From Acidobacteriota bacterium (GTDB taxonomy: Bacteria; Acidobacteriota; Polarisedimenticolia; QHYA01), in assembly GCA_003223995.1 (NCBI GenBank), contig QHYA01000030.1, positions 1-6,569 of the forward strand: DNA of 6,569 bases, given 5' to 3'. This document shows, piece by piece, positions 5,842 to 6,569 of this stretch. The translations under genes were made by a program, and so were the position numbers. Under the pieces are notes generated by a model, which was given only the letters and a program-made list of their open reading frames with translations, had not been told where the DNA came from and did not search any database. Numbering within the stretch: the stretch's first letter is position 1; every line of letters begins with the position of its first letter.

Positions 5842-6361
5842 AGGGGGCCGTGACCTCTCGCCATTTGTCCTTGGCCTGGAGGATCAGGTCGATGACCTCC
5901 CGCACGGCTCCACGTCCCCCGCCGCGGCTGGCGACGAGCGAGACATAGCCGAGCACGGAAGGGTGGGCGTCGCAGGGCGCGGCAGGCAGCCCGACACGCC
6001 TCATCACCGGCAGGTCCACGAGATCGTCACCGATGAAGCAGACCTCCTCGTCGGCGACCTCCAGTCTGCCGATGATCTCCTCGTAGGTGGCCTTCTTGTC
6101 TTCCACCTGCTGGTGGATTTCTTCCATGCCGAGCTCCTCGGCCCGCCGGAGAGCCGCATCCGATTCCCGCCCCGAGATGATGCCGGTTCTGATCCCCGCC
6201 CGCTGGGCGAGCTTGATGCCGGCCCCGTCGCGCACATTGAAAACCTTCACCTCGCTGCCGTCTGCCAGGTAGAAAAGACCCCCGTCCGTCAGGACGCCGT
6301 CGACGTCCATCAGGATCAACCGCACGCGGCCTGCCTTCTCGGCCAAACCCTTCTCGATCAT
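5834..6361 (-). CDS. kdsC: 3-deoxy-D-manno-octulosonate 8-phosphate phosphatase (KdsC)
   Basis: This HAD-superfamily phosphatase removes phosphate from Kdo-8-phosphate to give Kdo, in the cytoplasm. The 175-residue length is usual for the family, which has no cap domain and works as a tetramer. HAD motif I is DVDGVLTDG (19-27), with nucleophile Asp19 and acid/base Asp21. It is followed by FNVRDGAGIK (41-50), motif II in GIISGRES (60-67, Ser63), the motif III lysine in VEDKKATYEEI (86-96), motif IV IGDDLVDLPVM (110-120) with metal-binding Asp112/Asp113, and the KdsC C-terminal signature SRGGGRGAVREVIDLI (145-160). I start at ATG 6361. It lies 70 nt after the kdsD stop; a GAGGAGG is 13 nt upstream, rather far, and AAGG abuts the ATG. 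An in-frame ATG at 6499 would overlap kdsD and adds residues unlike KdsC. The kdsD-kdsC order matches E. coli. Confidence 0.95.
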   Translation of the reverse strand: MIEKGLAEKAGRVRLILMDVDGVLTDGGLFYLADGSEVKVFNVRDGAGIKLAQRAGIRTGIISGRESDAALRRAEELGMEEIHQQVEDKKATYEEIIGRLEVADEEVCFIGDDLVDLPVMRRVGLPAAPCDAHPSVLGYVSLVASRGGGRGAVREVIDLILQAKDKWREVTAPYV

Positions 6362-6431
6362 CCTTGCGGCGCGGCCTCCTCGACAGCTCGTTCCCTGGAG
6401 CCTTCTATTTGGGTGCCGCTCGCGGCCTCTC

Positions 6432-6569
6432 TCAGAACAGCTGCACCCGCCAGAGATCGTGCAGTTGGACGATCCCTTCCAGCATGCCGGCTCCGTCAAC
6501 GACGGGGATCGACGTGATGCGCCTCTCCTCCATGATGGCCAGGGCCCGGCTGGCCAGCTCCTTGCCGCC
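6432..6569 (-). CDS. kdsD: arabinose-5-phosphate isomerase KdsD (KpsF/GutQ family), C-terminal end only
   Basis: This frame enters from the right edge; 45 C-terminal residues are visible and the stop is TGA at 6434-6432. They form the end of a CBS domain: AIMEERRITSIPVVD (11-25), then GMLEGIVQLHDLWRVQLF (28-45). The ending HLHDLWR-x-x-LF is the hallmark of the KdsD/KpsF/GutQ isomerases, in which a SIS isomerase domain is followed by two CBS domains. The enzyme turns ribulose-5-phosphate into arabinose-5-phosphate, the first step of Kdo synthesis in the cytoplasm. The SIS domain and first CBS domain lie outside the window, so catalytic residues cannot be checked. The neighbour kdsC supports KdsD rather than the GutQ paralogue. 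Confidence 0.9.
   Translation of the reverse strand, partial: GGKELASRALAIMEERRITSIPVVDGAGMLEGIVQLHDLWRVQLF

Noticed and set aside
6362..6431. Possible promoter in the 70-nt gap between kdsD and kdsC
   Set aside because: An AAATAG-like stretch is present on the minus strand but there is no matching -35, so co-transcription with kdsD is simpler.
5963..6517. Plus-strand open frame (184 codons) opposite kdsC and the kdsD end
   Set aside because: It is the shadow of two clear Kdo genes; its composition looks like a translated complement.
1..6569. Mobile elements, CRISPR arrays, tRNA/rRNA genes or riboswitches
   Set aside because: I saw no regularly spaced repeats, transposase or integrase motifs, long terminal inverted repeats or structured RNA signatures, and coding sequence fills nearly all of the window.

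Overview
The window is a compact, GC-rich piece of a Gram-negative chromosome devoted almost entirely to making the inner core of lipopolysaccharide (LPS). Both Kdo supply genes (kdsD, kdsC) and heptose genes (a heptose-7-phosphate kinase and two heptosyltransferases) are present, so the organism should make a Kdo/heptose-containing LPS. Few genes have a clear Shine-Dalgarno sequence and GC content is high. A soil-type lineage such as Acidobacteriota, Myxococcota or another deep Gram-negative phylum would fit, but the phylum cannot be fixed from this sequence.

Layout, left to right. (1) A minus-strand operon reads leftward from about 3426: a WaaC-type heptosyltransferase (3426-2362), an exported TPR-repeat protein (2359-881), and a WaaF-type heptosyltransferase (881 to the left edge, 3' end cut off). 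The genes are packed with a 2-nt gap and a TGATG stop/start overlap. (2) A short divergent promoter region (about 3427-3511) has a good -10 box on each strand, each so close to its start codon that both transcripts should be leaderless or nearly so. (3) A plus-strand pair reads rightward: a Trm112/YcaR-type zinc-ribbon protein (3512-3700) and the kinase-only form of the heptose gene, rfaE1/hldA (3717-4709). (4) Converging on it is a second minus-strand run that enters from the right edge: the C-terminal CBS end of kdsD (6569-6432), kdsC (6361-5834), a LapA/DUF1049 membrane protein (5759-5373) and an exported protein of unknown function (5341-4754).

How the genes fit together: KdsD and KdsC supply Kdo. 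The RfaE1 kinase phosphorylates heptose-7-phosphate on the way to ADP-heptose. The two GT9 heptosyltransferases add heptoses to the Kdo-lipid A core at the inner membrane. LapA in Escherichia coli works with LapB to control LpxC and hence LPS amount, so its presence here suggests a regulatory or assembly role. The exported TPR protein and the small exported protein are the two parts whose roles are not known. They are the most plausible source of new biology, but nothing here shows a wholly new kind of system. No tRNA, rRNA, CRISPR array, insertion sequence or other mobile element was seen, and there is no gene-free stretch longer than about 90 bases.
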